A stretch of DNA of 64,000 nt from Halothiobacillus sp. (GTDB lineage Bacteria > Pseudomonadota > Gammaproteobacteria > Halothiobacillales > Halothiobacillaceae): the NCBI GenBank assembly GCA_024636015.1, contig JAGXHU010000077.1, forward strand, positions 1 to 64,000. The letters run 5' to 3'. Below, piece after piece: positions 37,294-47,137 of this stretch; within the stretch, counting starts at the first letter, position 1, and each line of letters opens with the position of its first letter. The notes beneath the pieces were generated by a model. That model saw only the letters and a list, made by a program, of their open reading frames with translations. It made no database searches and had not been told where the DNA came from. The position numbers and the translations under genes are program-made.

Positions 37294-38625
37294 ATGAAAC
37301 CGCAAACAACAAATAAGAAAATCCAACGTTACCTGGCGCTGACGAGTCTTTGCGCCGGAATTTTTGCCGCCATGCCGAGCGCCCATGCGGCAAACTGGAT
37401 CATGCTACAAGGCACCGAACCAGCCGGTACGGCCCCGCGCGCGGAAGTCTGGGGGTTTATCCAGCCAACCTACTCGAAAGACTTCAGCAACGCCTTCGCC
37501 GGCAAGTACGTTCCGCCAAAACTGGTCGGCCCCAGCCTGGATTCGCAGTCCTCTTTCAACATCCTGCGTGCACGAATCGGGGTGCGGGGCACCGGTTTCC
37601 CGCTGGATAACAAGATCAACTACTTCATCCTGACCGAATTCGGCAACAACGCCATGACGAATGGCGGCGCCTATGGCAACTACACGCCTGTGTTGACGGA
37701 TGCCAGCGTCACCCTGAACTACATCCCGGGCGCACGCATTCGACTGGGTCTGTTCAAGTACCCGGGCGCAGAAGAAGGACTGCAGGGCATCAATATGTCC
37801 CCCTATGTCAACTTTACCGATGTGACCAATCAGATGCTCCAGGAGCGTTTCCCAACAAAAGGGCAGGGCAACATTGCCCCTCAAGCAACGCCGAATGCCA
37901 ACATGAATGCCTACTCACAACCGTCCAGCGGTTTTCGCGACGTGGGCGCCCAGGTATTCGATGCGTTTGATGTCGGCAGCTGGGAACATACCTACGCGGT
38001 GATGCTGGGCAATGGGAACGGCGTCAATATGACCGACACCAACAACAGCAAAGACCTCTATCTTTACTGGTCCTCCGCCTATCTGTTCGACAAGAGTGCG
38101 AAGGGCGCCTTCCAGCCCAGCCTGAAAATGTTCACCTGGTATCAGAACGGCAAACGAAACAATGTGTGGAACACAACCCAGGAACAGGATCGTAAACGTT
38201 ATGGCGCGGGCGTCGCCTACCTGAAAATGCCGTTCCGCGTCACGGCCGAATACATGTGGGGCAAGGGCATGATCTTCCAGGGTGCTCAGAATCCGGGCAA
38301 TGGCACCATGACCGCCGCCTCAATTTTCAACGACAACAAGGCATCAGGCGGCTATCTCGAGGGTGGCTGGTACATTCCGAACACCAAGTGGGAGCTTGAT
38401 CTGCGCTATGACACCTACAAGCGCAACACGGGCATCATGTCCGGGCCAACGCCCGAGGCCAACTTCAGAACCTGGACCACCGGTGTGAATTATCACTTCA
38501 ACAAGAAGACCCGGTTGACTGTGGACTACGCCTTCCGCAAGGACAGTGCTGTAACCACCGCCACTAACAACCAGCTCAAGGACGTGAAGGGTCTGCTGAC
38601 ACTGCAGGTTACCGCCGCATTCTGA
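37294..38625 (+). CDS. outer-membrane porin, cassette copy 2
   Basis: 443 residues, paralogue of the porin at 35059, clearly alignable throughout; the extra length comes mainly from an insertion near NPGNGTMTAASIFND, probably in an extracellular loop. The signal peptide ends PSAHA-A, and the C-terminus LLTLQVTAAF keeps the terminal phenylalanine. The N-terminal strands around SLDSQSSFNILRARIGVRG are identical, while loops differ, suggesting the two porins differ in surface exposure or selectivity more than in pore architecture. Terminated at 38714. Confidence 0.8.
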   Translation: MKPQTTNKKIQRYLALTSLCAGIFAAMPSAHAANWIMLQGTEPAGTAPRAEVWGFIQPTYSKDFSNAFAGKYVPPKLVGPSLDSQSSFNILRARIGVRGTGFPLDNKINYFILTEFGNNAMTNGGAYGNYTPVLTDASVTLNYIPGARIRLGLFKYPGAEEGLQGINMSPYVNFTDVTNQMLQERFPTKGQGNIAPQATPNANMNAYSQPSSGFRDVGAQVFDAFDVGSWEHTYAVMLGNGNGVNMTDTNNSKDLYLYWSSAYLFDKSAKGAFQPSLKMFTWYQNGKRNNVWNTTQEQDRKRYGAGVAYLKMPFRVTAEYMWGKGMIFQGAQNPGNGTMTAASIFNDNKASGGYLEGGWYIPNTKWELDLRYDTYKRNTGIMSGPTPEANFRTWTTGVNYHFNKKTRLTVDYAFRKDSAVTTATNNQLKDVKGLLTLQVTAAF

Positions 38626-38713
38626 GGCGCGGACAGATCCGTTTGACTCGTAGGAATATTAAAGAGATAGCACGATAGGCAAATTTGATCTTGTTTAGCG
38701 TACAAAACGTAAC

Positions 38714-38748
38714 AAGGCGCGACTATATTTAGTTGCGCCTTTTATTTT
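38714..38748 (+). terminator. rho-independent terminator of cassette 2
   Basis: AAGGCGCGACT pairs with AGTTGCGCCTT (one G-U) around a 6-base loop, then a T-rich tract. It separates the cassette from the solute-binding protein gene. Confidence 0.85.
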
Positions 38749-38779
38749 GAGCCAGCTAACTACTGGCGAGGAGATATCA

Positions 38780-39793
38780 ATGACCCGTCATCGTTTTTCT
38801 CGCACCGCCCTTCATGCTGCAATTCTTACCGGTCTCCTGTTCGGTACCACGTTACCTGCCCTGGCCGCGCCGGCCAGTTCGCCGGAAAGCATGGGCAAAT
38901 ACATGAATAGCTATCCCCCCAAATTACTGGAAGTTCAGCCGCCCTGGAGTGCACCTTTGTACCCGGGGACCGAGGTCACTGTGCCCGGCATGGAAAATGT
39001 TCCCGACATCCATGGGGATATCAACAATCCCGAACTCGTCGTCTTTTTTGCGGGCAACCAGTACATGCTGGTCAATCGGCTCATGGAAGCCTTCAGCAAG
39101 GCTTATCCGCAATATCCGCGAGTCGTCGCCTTCACGCTTCCGCCCGGCCGTTTGATTACCGCCATCAAGCGGGGCAACGGCATCCTGCTGGGCAACATGC
39201 ACATCACTCTCCAACCTGATGTACTCACTGCCGGCCATGGCAGCATCATGCGTCTGCAGACCAACGACCACTGGTTCACCCAAACTGAGATCTATGCCAA
39301 GAACCGACTGGCCATCATGACGCAGAAGGGCAACCCCGATCACATCACCGGGCTCAAAGACCTCGCGCAGCCCAATATAAAGCTCTGTATGCCGAATCCC
39401 GCCTGGGAAGGCATCGCCAAGAGCTCCATCATTCCGGCCCTGAAGAAAACCGGTGGCGAAGCGCTGGTGGATGAGGTTTACAAGAATAAGGTAGCGGCCG
39501 GAACAACCTTTCTGACGCACGTCCACCACCGTGAAACCCCGATTCGCATCATGGAAAACCAGTGCAATGCTGGGGTCGTCTGGTACACCGAGGCCTATTT
39601 TCACGCCAAAATCGCGCATCATCCGACCGATATCGTAGAAATTCCCGCTGCGGACAACCAGGAAGTCAGCTATACCGCCGGGCAGATGAAAAACGCGCCG
39701 CACCCCGAAGCGGCCAAGGCCTTCATGACCTTCCTGCTGAGCCCAGAGGCTCAAGCGCTCTATCATCAGTTCGGATTCATGCCGCCCAAATAA
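38780..39793 (+). CDS. periplasmic solute-binding protein of the ModA/Fbp-like type
   Basis: 337 residues from ATG 38780, fixed by GAGGAG 8 bases before it. The signal peptide ends near PALAA. Type II periplasmic-binding fold: VVFFAGNQYMLVNRLMEAFSKAYP at the first lobe, GLKDLAQPNIKLCMPNPAWEGIAKS at the hinge, and a C-terminal HPEAAKAFMTFLLSPEAQALYHQFGF block typical of molybdate/iron/sulfate-type binding proteins. No permease or ATPase gene follows, so it is an orphan in this window. It is next to the DsrE/porin cassettes but has its own terminator-separated unit and no GGAAT-N17-CGTC promoter. Confidence 0.8.
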   Translation: MTRHRFSRTALHAAILTGLLFGTTLPALAAPASSPESMGKYMNSYPPKLLEVQPPWSAPLYPGTEVTVPGMENVPDIHGDINNPELVVFFAGNQYMLVNRLMEAFSKAYPQYPRVVAFTLPPGRLITAIKRGNGILLGNMHITLQPDVLTAGHGSIMRLQTNDHWFTQTEIYAKNRLAIMTQKGNPDHITGLKDLAQPNIKLCMPNPAWEGIAKSSIIPALKKTGGEALVDEVYKNKVAAGTTFLTHVHHRETPIRIMENQCNAGVVWYTEAYFHAKIAHHPTDIVEIPAADNQEVSYTAGQMKNAPHPEAAKAFMTFLLSPEAQALYHQFGFMPPK

Positions 39794-40168
39794 GTGCATC
39801 CAGCCCGGCACCTGCCGGGCGATTTTGCGAGCAGATAGACGCGCCCCCGCACCATACGCGTGCAAAAAGCGGATATCGACCACCGTCCCCAATTACAGCA
39901 TTCCGCCCTCCTATGGAAACCGCTGGCGTGCGCATTTCCCGAATATTTGCCAGCCCGCCGCCCTGCCGTTAAAATCCCATCCCATTTTGTCCGTATTGAC
40001 GGCCTTCGATGCTATATTCGCGAGACAGTTGCGATTCCACCGGTACGTGCCCGACAGGATTATAGCGATCCCGTCTCACCACGAATCGCGTCCTGGCTGG
40101 CGCTGAGTACTCAGTGCGCTTCCGATTGCAAGTGTTCCAAGAGAAAACGAGAAGAGGTTACGCCCCCG
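39794..40168. other. intergenic region upstream of gltB
   Basis: 375 bases with no supportable gene, although the gltB frame stays open through it. It holds a weak terminator for the binding-protein gene at 39803-39825 and a perfect 12-base palindrome CTGAGTACTCAG at 40103-40114, 55 bases before the gltB start, which could be a regulator site. No clear promoter was read. Confidence 0.55.
39803..39825 (+). terminator. weak terminator after the solute-binding protein gene
   Basis: GCCCGGC, ACCT, GCCGGGC followed by GATTTT. Strong stem, short T-tract. Confidence 0.6.
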
Positions 40169-43100
40169 ATGAATCGCGCCCCTACCGCCGGCCTGTACCA
40201 CCCCAGTTTCGAGAAAGACAACTGCGGTTTCGGTCTGATCGCCCACATGAAAGATCAACCCAGTCACCAGCTGGTATCGACGGCGATTGAGGCCTTGGCA
40301 CGCATGACCCATCGCGGCGGCATCTCGGCCGATGGCAAATCCGGCGATGGCTGCGGCATCCTCCTCAAGAAGCCGGATGCATTCTTCCGCGCCGAAGCAG
40401 CCCGACTGGGGTTCGATCTGAATGCCCGTTATTCGGTCGGCGTTGCCTTCGTATCCTTGGATGAAGCTGCTGCCACGCGCGTCAAAACCACGCTGACAGA
40501 TGCCCTCACCAGCCAGGGCCTGAGCGTCGCCGGCTGGCGTGCAGTACCCACCAACCCGGACGTACTGGGTGAAATCTCAGCCGCGCAACGGCCCGACATC
40601 CTGCATGTCTTCGTCAATGCACCCGAGGGGCTATCGGATCGAGAGTTCGATACCAAACTGTACATCGCGCGCCGAATGACGGAAAAGCAGCTCACGGACG
40701 ACCCGGTGTTCTACATGCCGTCGATGGCCGCGCAGGTCATTTCCTACAAGGGCCTGATGATGCCCGACGATCTCGCCGGGTTTTATCTCGATCTGCAGGA
40801 TCAATCCCTGGCCTCGTCGCAGTGTGTATTCCACCAGCGCTTCTCCACCAACACCTTCCCGGAATGGCGACTGGCTCAACCCTTCCGTTATCTCGCCCAC
40901 AATGGCGAAATCAATACCATTCGCGGCAACCGCAACTGGGCACTGGCCCGTTCGGCCAAATTCGCGACCCCGCTGATCCCGGACATGAGCCTCGTCACCC
41001 CGCTGGTCAACACCACGGGCTCCGACTCATCCTCCATGGACAACATGCTCGAGGCACTGCTGGCTGGCGGCGTGGACATGCTGCGCGCCATGCGGATGAT
41101 CGTGCCCCCGGCCTGGCAGAATATCGAACACATGGACGCCGATCTGCGCGCCTTCTACGAATACAACTCGATGCACCTCGAGCCCTGGGATGGCCCGGCC
41201 GGCATCGTCATGACCGACGGCCGCACCGTCGCCTGCGCCATGGATCGCAACGGCCTGCGCCCGGCGCGCTGGGTCATCACCAAGGACGATCACATCACCC
41301 TGGCTTCCGAAATCGGCGTCTGGGATTACGACCCGGCCGACGTGGTGCAAAAGGGCCGCGTTCGCCCGGGCCAGATCGTGGCCGTGGACACCGCGGAAGG
41401 CCAACTGCTCAAACCGCAGGTGGTCGATGACCTCATGAAACAACGCCAGCCGTATCGCGCCTGGCTGAAGGCACATTCGGCCCGTCTCGTCAGCGCACTG
41501 GACGAGGGCAAGCTCACCAGCACCCCCTTCGATGCCGACACGCTGCGTCAATACGAGAAGGAATTCCTGCTCACCTTCGAAGAGCGGGATCAGATCCTGC
41601 GCGTCATGGCTGAAGACGGTCAGGAAGCTATCGGCTCCATGGGCGACGATGCCCCGATGGCGGTTCTCTCCCAGACCCAGCGGTCGCTCTACGATTATTT
41701 CCGCCAGCAATTCGCTCAGGTGACCAACCCGCCTATTGATCCGCTGCGCGAAGCGATCGTCATGTCGCTGGAAACCCTGATCGGCCGTGAGCGCAACATC
41801 TTTGCCGAAACACCGGAACATGCCCACCGACTCCAACTGGAAACACCGATTCTGAGCGAGGGGAAGTTCAATGCCCTGCTCGGTCAGACCGATCCAGAGT
41901 TTATCCACGCACGCATCCAACTCAGTTATCCGCTGAACGAAGGGCTCCATTCGGCCATCAAGCGCATTTGCGACGAAGCCGTCGCGCTCGTTCGCAGCGG
42001 CAAGGTCGTCCTGGTGTTGTCGGATCGCGGCCTGACGGCCGAGACCCTGCCCATCCATGCCCTGCTCGCCACCGGCGCCATCCACCACCGGCTCATCCGT
42101 GACGGACTGCGTACCGATGCCAACCTCATCATCGAAACGGCCACCGCGCGTGATCCCCATCACTGTGCAGTGCTGATCGGTTATGGCGCCACAGCCGTGT
42201 ACCCCTATCTGGCCTTCGAAACCCTTCACGACATGCTTCAGGCGAAACAGATCAGTACCGGCACCAGCGAGAAGCTCGCCAGCAACTACATCAAGGGCCT
42301 CGGCAAGGGCCTGAAGAAGATCCTCTCGAAAATGGGGATCTCGACCGTTGCCAGCTACCGCGGCGCCCAACTTTTCGAGATCATCGGCCTGGCCGACGAA
42401 ATCGTGCACCTGTGTTTCAAGGACACGACCAGCCGCCTGCAGGGCGCACGGTTTGTCGATCTCGAGGCCGATCAGATAATCCTGCACAAGGAAGCCTTCA
42501 CCCGGCACAAATTGCCGCGTCAGGGCGGGTTGCTCAAGTACATCGACGGCGGCGAGTATCACGCCTACAACCCCGATGTGGTCAATACACTCCAACAAGC
42601 CGTAACCACCGGCGACTTCGACCTCTGGAAGCAGTACTCGGCACACGTGAATCATCGGCCGATCGCCACATTGCGCGATCTGTTCGATCTGAGTCACGAC
42701 ACAACGCCCATCCCGCTGGACCAGGTGGAATCCCTCGAATCCATCATTCGTCGCTTCGATTCGGCCGGGATGAGTCTCGGCGCCCTCTCCCCCGAGGCGC
42801 ACGAGACCCTGGCCGAAGCGATGAACCGGCTCGGCGCCCGCTCCAACTCCGGCGAAGGCGGGGAAGACCCGGCGCGTTATGGCACGGCCAAGATGAGCAA
42901 GATCAAGCAGATCGCATCAGGACGATTCGGCGTGACCCCGCACTACCTCGTCAACGCCGAGGTACTGCAAATCAAGGTTGCCCAAGGCGCCAAGCCGGGC
43001 GAAGGCGGTCAGCTCCCCGGCCACAAGGTCGACGAAACCATCGGGCGCCTGCGTTATGCCCGTCCTGGCGTCGCGCTGATCTCGCCGCCGCCCCATCACG

Positions 43101-44629
43101 ACATCTACTCGATCGAGGATCTAGCCCAGCTCATCTTCGACCTGAAGCAGGTCAATCCGGCTGCGCTCGTCTCGGTAAAACTTGTCTCCGAACCCGGTGT
43201 CGGCACCATCGCCGCCGGCGTCGCCAAGGCCTATGCCGACCTCATCACCATCTCCGGTTATGACGGCGGCACGGGCGCCAGCCCGCTGACTTCCGTCAAG
43301 TACGCGGGTTCACCCTGGGAACTGGGTCTGGCCGAAGCCCATCAAACCCTGCGGGCCAACGACCTGCGCGACAAGGTGCGCCTGCAGACCGATGGCGGCC
43401 TGAAAACCGGGTTGGATGTCATCAAGGCGACCATTCTGGGCGCAGAGAGCTTCGGCTTCGGCACCGGCCCGATGATCGCGTTGGGCTGTAAATATCTGCG
43501 CATCTGCCACCTGAACAACTGCGCGACCGGCATCGCCACCCAGAACAAACTGCTGCGCCTGGAGCATTTCAAGGGCAATGTCGAAAAGGTCATGAACTAC
43601 TTCCGCTTCATTGCACAGGAAGTTCGCGAACTATTGGCCCAACTGGGCGTGCGCTCCATCGACGAACTGATCAGCCGCACCGATTTTCTCAAGCGCCGTG
43701 CGCCCCAGAGCGACAAACAGGCCAATCTGAACCTGGACGCCTTGCTGTCCGACGGCGGCCTGATTTCCAACGCTCCCACCTGCTGCGTGGCGCCGCACAA
43801 TACACCGCACGATCAGGGGCAACTGGCCGAACAGATTGTCGCGGACATCCTGCCCGCCATTGAGGCCAAGCAAGGCGGCGAGTTCAGCTACACCCTGCGC
43901 AACACCAACCGGTCGATGGGTGCACGCATCTCAGGCGAAATCGCCAAGCGCTACGGCAACCTCGGCATGGTGGATGCACCCATCCATCTCCGGTTCACCG
44001 GCATCGCAGGCCAGAGCTTCGGCGTCTGGAATGCCGGCGGCTTGAACATGACGCTCGAAGGCGATGCCAATGACTATGTCGGCAAAGGCATGGCAGGCGG
44101 CGAACTGGTGATTTACCCACCGAAGGTGAGCACATTCAGCAGCTATGAAACGCCGATCATCGGCAACACCTGCCTGTACGGCGCAACCGGTGGGAAGCTA
44201 TTTGCCGCCGGGCAGGCCGGCGAGCGGTTCGCGGTACGTAATTCCGGCGCCTGCGCCGTTATTGAAGGTTGCGGGGACCATGGCTGCGAATACATGACGG
44301 GCGGCATCGTGACGATCCTCGGCGCCACCGGCATCAATTTCGGTGCGGGCATGACGGGCGGTTTCGCCTATGTGTTGGATGAAACCAGTGATTTCGTCGA
44401 TCGCTACAATCACGAGCTGATCGACATTCATCGGATGCAGGCCTCTGAACTCGAACCGCACCGTCAGCATCTGCGCAGCATTCTTAAGGCGCATGTGGAT
44501 AAGACCGGTAGCGCGCGCGCTACCGCGATTCTGGATCAGTTCGAGCTGTTCCTGCCGAAGTTCTGGCTGATCAAGCCGAAGGCCTCCGGCCTGGAGGATC
44601 TGCTGGCCACCCTGGCCAACGCCGCCTAA
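40169..44629 (+). CDS. gltB: glutamate synthase large subunit
   Basis: 1486 residues from ATG 40169 with GAGG before it; the long upstream extension has no family similarity. The mature enzyme should begin at Cys19 (FEKDN before CGFGL), the nucleophile of the class II glutaminase domain that releases ammonia from glutamine. Then come the central domain, the FMN-binding synthase domain ([32 protein letters not shown]) and the iron-sulfur cysteines 1107, 1113 and 1118 in [16 protein letters not shown], and a C-terminal beta-helix. Ammonia is added to 2-oxoglutarate. The small subunit gene gltD is not adjacent, which is unusual. Confidence 0.97.
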   Translation: MNRAPTAGLYHPSFEKDNCGFGLIAHMKDQPSHQLVSTAIEALARMTHRGGISADGKSGDGCGILLKKPDAFFRAEAARLGFDLNARYSVGVAFVSLDEAAATRVKTTLTDALTSQGLSVAGWRAVPTNPDVLGEISAAQRPDILHVFVNAPEGLSDREFDTKLYIARRMTEKQLTDDPVFYMPSMAAQVISYKGLMMPDDLAGFYLDLQDQSLASSQCVFHQRFSTNTFPEWRLAQPFRYLAHNGEINTIRGNRNWALARSAKFATPLIPDMSLVTPLVNTTGSDSSSMDNMLEALLAGGVDMLRAMRMIVPPAWQNIEHMDADLRAFYEYNSMHLEPWDGPAGIVMTDGRTVACAMDRNGLRPARWVITKDDHITLASEIGVWDYDPADVVQKGRVRPGQIVAVDTAEGQLLKPQVVDDLMKQRQPYRAWLKAHSARLVSALDEGKLTSTPFDADTLRQYEKEFLLTFEERDQILRVMAEDGQEAIGSMGDDAPMAVLSQTQRSLYDYFRQQFAQVTNPPIDPLREAIVMSLETLIGRERNIFAETPEHAHRLQLETPILSEGKFNALLGQTDPEFIHARIQLSYPLNEGLHSAIKRICDEAVALVRSGKVVLVLSDRGLTAETLPIHALLATGAIHHRLIRDGLRTDANLIIETATARDPHHCAVLIGYGATAVYPYLAFETLHDMLQAKQISTGTSEKLASNYIKGLGKGLKKILSKMGISTVASYRGAQLFEIIGLADEIVHLCFKDTTSRLQGARFVDLEADQIILHKEAFTRHKLPRQGGLLKYIDGGEYHAYNPDVVNTLQQAVTTGDFDLWKQYSAHVNHRPIATLRDLFDLSHDTTPIPLDQVESLESIIRRFDSAGMSLGALSPEAHETLAEAMNRLGARSNSGEGGEDPARYGTAKMSKIKQIASGRFGVTPHYLVNAEVLQIKVAQGAKPGEGGQLPGHKVDETIGRLRYARPGVALISPPPHHDIYSIEDLAQLIFDLKQVNPAALVSVKLVSEPGVGTIAAGVAKAYADLITISGYDGGTGASPLTSVKYAGSPWELGLAEAHQTLRANDLRDKVRLQTDGGLKTGLDVIKATILGAESFGFGTGPMIALGCKYLRICHLNNCATGIATQNKLLRLEHFKGNVEKVMNYFRFIAQEVRELLAQLGVRSIDELISRTDFLKRRAPQSDKQANLNLDALLSDGGLISNAPTCCVAPHNTPHDQGQLAEQIVADILPAIEAKQGGEFSYTLRNTNRSMGARISGEIAKRYGNLGMVDAPIHLRFTGIAGQSFGVWNAGGLNMTLEGDANDYVGKGMAGGELVIYPPKVSTFSSYETPIIGNTCLYGATGGKLFAAGQAGERFAVRNSGACAVIEGCGDHGCEYMTGGIVTILGATGINFGAGMTGGFAYVLDETSDFVDRYNHELIDIHRMQASELEPHRQHLRSILKAHVDKTGSARATAILDQFELFLPKFWLIKPKASGLEDLLATLANAA

Positions 44630-44668
44630 GCGATCGTCACATTCCGCAGCACACGCAAGCGGCGCGAT

Positions 44669-44707
44669 AACGGGGCATGGACATGTTTTCCATGCCCCGT
44701 TTTTTTT
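44669..44707 (+). terminator. rho-independent terminator of gltB
   Basis: A perfect 13-base stem (AACGGGGCATGGA with TCCATGCCCCGTT) followed by six more T. Confidence 0.93.
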
Positions 44708-44849
44708 CTGAAAGGCATAATCGACCAGAGTGCAACTGATGGCACAACGATATGTCTAAAATCCAACGAACGGCTGATTCGGTCGCAGGATAGGCAGAAA
44801 ATGTCTATAAGATTACCCGCACCGTACTGAACTCACCCAGAGAGGCCCC

Positions 44850-46802
44850 ATGTACGAACAAGCGTCCCATGCCCTGCTGAACGAGATCCTGATCGAACTG
44901 AAATTCGAGATCGGCAATGCCCACCTGCGTCATTTTTACACACGCCTCGGGGCAAATTTTTACGCCATCCACTCCCTGTTCAACCGGCTTTATGGTGAAC
45001 GTCCGGATTTCAAGAAGCAGATGGTCAAACTGGTCGAAACGCTGGTGCGCCGCTATATCGAGCGAACCCCCACCCTCCGAAAATCGGATCTGGCCCGGGA
45101 GCGCGACTACAACTGGTTCCTGAGCCAGGAATGGGTTGGCATGGCGCTGTACTGCGATCGCTTCGCAGACAACCTTCAGGGCCTGCGCACGCACCTGCCC
45201 TACCTACAGGAACTGGGCATCAACCTGTTGCATATCATGCCCATGCTCGACTGCCCGCCGGACAAGAGCGACGGTGGTTATGCGGTACGTGATTTCCGCC
45301 GCATCGATCCCCATTTCGGCACCCTGCGCGACGTGACAGCGCTCGGATCCGCGCTCCGAAAACGCGACATGCTGCTGGTTCTCGATGTCGTGGTCAACCA
45401 CACCTCGGACGAACACGAATGGGCCCAACAGGCCCGCGCCGGGGACAAGAAGTACCAGGACTATTATTTCGTCTTTGACGACCGGGAAACCCCCGACATC
45501 TACGAACAGACCATGCCGGAAATCTTTCCGGAAACCGCCGCCGGCAACTTCACCTGGGATGAGGAAATGGGCAAGTGGGTGATGACGGTATTCAACAACT
45601 ACCAGTGGGACCTGAACTACCACAACCCGTCCGTCCTGATCGAAATGATCGACATCATCCTGTACTGGGCAAACAAGGGGGCAGACATCCTGCGCCTCGA
45701 TGCGGTGGCCTTTCTGTGGAAGAAAATTGGCAGCGTCTGTCAGAACGAGCGCGAAGCCCATCTACTGCTGCAGCTGATGAAAGATTGCTGCCAGGTCACG
45801 GCCCCGGGCGTCCTGTTCATCGCCGAGGCCATCGTCGCGCCGGGCGAAATCGCCAAGTATTTCGGCGAGGATGCGATCAATGCGAAGGAATGCGAAATCG
45901 CCTACAACGCCACCCTCATGGCCCTGCTCTGGGACGCCGTGGCCACCAAAAATGCGGTCCTACTCAACCAGGGCATCAAAAGTCTGCCGCACAAACTCGA
46001 ACGCGCAACCTGGCTCAACTACGTCCGCTGCCACGACGATATCGGGCTCGGCTTCGGAGACAGCGACATCCGCGCATCAGGCTATGATCCGGCCCGGCAC
46101 CGGCGCTTCCTCATCGACTACTTCACCGGCCGATTCCCCAGTTCACCCGCTCGGGGGCTTCCCTTCGGTGAAAACCCCAAAACGGGCGACTCACGCATCT
46201 CCGGCTCACTGGCTTCCCTGGTCGGGCTCGAAAGTGCGCTCGAAAGCCGGAATGAAGAAGCCATCACAGCCGCCATCAAAACCATCGCGCTCTTGCACAG
46301 CGTGATCCTGTCGTTCGGCGGCATTCCGCTGCTGTACTACGGTGACGCAATTGGCACGCTCAACAGCCTCGCCTACCTCGCAGATCCCGCCAAGGCCAAC
46401 GACAACCGCTGGATGAACCGGTCACACTTCGACTGGAACAAGGCGAACCGGCGTCATGAAAACGGCTCGGTCGAACAACGCATCTTCAGTGCACTGAAAC
46501 AGATGATCGCCCTGCGCAAGGAAATCACGGTACTCGCGGACTTCGACAACCGCGAGCTACTCGCGGTTGAAAATCCCCACCTGTTGGTGTTCACCCGCAA
46601 CGATCCGCACAATTTCAATAACCACGTCCTCGTGATCTGCAATCTGAATGATGCACCCCAGACCCTGCCCATCGGGAACCTGCGCGCGCACGGCTACTTC
46701 CTGCAGGAGTGCATGAAGGATCTGATCTCGGGTTCGTGCATCGAAGCGGAAAACGATGCGCTGATCCTCCCGCCGCTTTCCTACCATTGGCTCACGGATT
46801 GA
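44850..46802 (+). CDS. amylosucrase (GH13)
   Basis: 650 residues, the usual amylosucrase length. The enzyme cleaves sucrose and transfers the glucosyl unit onto a growing alpha-1,4-glucan, releasing fructose. The N-terminal helical domain is followed by a TIM barrel: substrate motif DVVVNHTSDEH, nucleophile Asp284 in LRLDAVAF, acid/base Glu326 in IAEAIVAP, and RCHDDIG with the third carboxylate. These positions are within two residues of the characterised Neisseria enzyme as remembered. No signal peptide, so cytosolic. AGAGG stands 6 bases before ATG. A sucrose phosphorylase is the closest alternative, but length and motifs favour amylosucrase. Confidence 0.9.
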   Translation: MYEQASHALLNEILIELKFEIGNAHLRHFYTRLGANFYAIHSLFNRLYGERPDFKKQMVKLVETLVRRYIERTPTLRKSDLARERDYNWFLSQEWVGMALYCDRFADNLQGLRTHLPYLQELGINLLHIMPMLDCPPDKSDGGYAVRDFRRIDPHFGTLRDVTALGSALRKRDMLLVLDVVVNHTSDEHEWAQQARAGDKKYQDYYFVFDDRETPDIYEQTMPEIFPETAAGNFTWDEEMGKWVMTVFNNYQWDLNYHNPSVLIEMIDIILYWANKGADILRLDAVAFLWKKIGSVCQNEREAHLLLQLMKDCCQVTAPGVLFIAEAIVAPGEIAKYFGEDAINAKECEIAYNATLMALLWDAVATKNAVLLNQGIKSLPHKLERATWLNYVRCHDDIGLGFGDSDIRASGYDPARHRRFLIDYFTGRFPSSPARGLPFGENPKTGDSRISGSLASLVGLESALESRNEEAITAAIKTIALLHSVILSFGGIPLLYYGDAIGTLNSLAYLADPAKANDNRWMNRSHFDWNKANRRHENGSVEQRIFSALKQMIALRKEITVLADFDNRELLAVENPHLLVFTRNDPHNFNNHVLVICNLNDAPQTLPIGNLRAHGYFLQECMKDLISGSCIEAENDALILPPLSYHWLTD

Positions 46803-46846
46803 TTCACGCTCGAAACCCTCATCGAGGGCGAAGTCTCTGACAAACA

Positions 46847-46876
46847 AAAAGCCCGAAGCAGATGCTCCGGGCTTTT
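46847..46876. terminator. terminator after the amylosucrase gene
   Basis: AAAAGCCCG pairs with CGGGCTTTT, with an inner AGC/GCT. Flanking A and T tracts make it usable from both sides, including for the tRNA transcript coming from the right. Confidence 0.85.
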
Positions 46877-46924
46877 CGCGCAATTGGTTCTCACATAAGG
46901 ATAAAAACCAACCAAAAGGATTAA

Positions 46925-47000
46925 TGGTGGCCAGGGGCGGAATCGAACCGTCGACACGCGGATTTTCAATCCGCTGCTCTACCAACTGAGCTACCTGGCC
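46925..47000 (-). tRNA. tRNA-Phe (anticodon GAA), CCA encoded
   Basis: 76 bases on the - strand. Acceptor stem GGCCAGG/CCTGGCC, D-loop GCTCAGTTGGTAGAGC, anticodon arm GCGGATTGAAAATCCGC with GAA (complement at 46965-46967), TpsiC arm GGTTCGATTCC. The 3' CCA is in the gene (46925-46927). One copy, its own promoter upstream. Confidence 0.97.
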
Positions 47001-47014
47001 ATGCAAGGCCGCGA

Positions 47015-47043
47015 ATTAAACGCGATTTGGTCATTCTCGTCAA
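47015..47043 (-). promoter_or_regulatory. sigma-70 promoter of tRNA-Phe
   Basis: On the - strand TTGACG (47038-47043), 17 bases, TTTAAT (47015-47020), each matching the consensus at 5 of 6 positions. The bases between -10 and the tRNA are GC-rich, like stringently controlled tRNA promoters. Confidence 0.75.
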
Positions 47044-47137
47044 GCCCTCTGCGGCAATTTTTACAGGAATTGCTGACGGCGAGTCATTGTCCGTTGTATG
47101 CTTCACGTCTCTTTTCCGACTCGAACAGATAACGCTC

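Larger units (their letters stand above)
36657..38625 (+). repeat. DsrE/porin cassette, copy 2
   Basis: Second tandem unit with the same order and spacing as copy 1: promoter at 36665, exported DsrE-like gene, 59-base gap, porin. Divergence is spread evenly over promoter, leader and genes, and both copies keep intact frames, which argues that both are functional. Confidence 0.9.

Noticed and set aside
38653-38678. GGAAT upstream of the solute-binding protein as a fourth ECF promoter
   Set aside because: The bases at the -10 position after 17 bases read ATAG, not CGTC.
39990-40168. Sigma-54 or clear sigma-70 promoter for gltB
   Set aside because: TTGACG and TATATT occur but only 11 bases apart, and no TGGC-N8-TTGC pair with correct spacing was found.
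41027-42802. Long open frame antisense to gltB
   Set aside because: Shadow of the gltB reading frame, with no recognisable motif or ribosome site.
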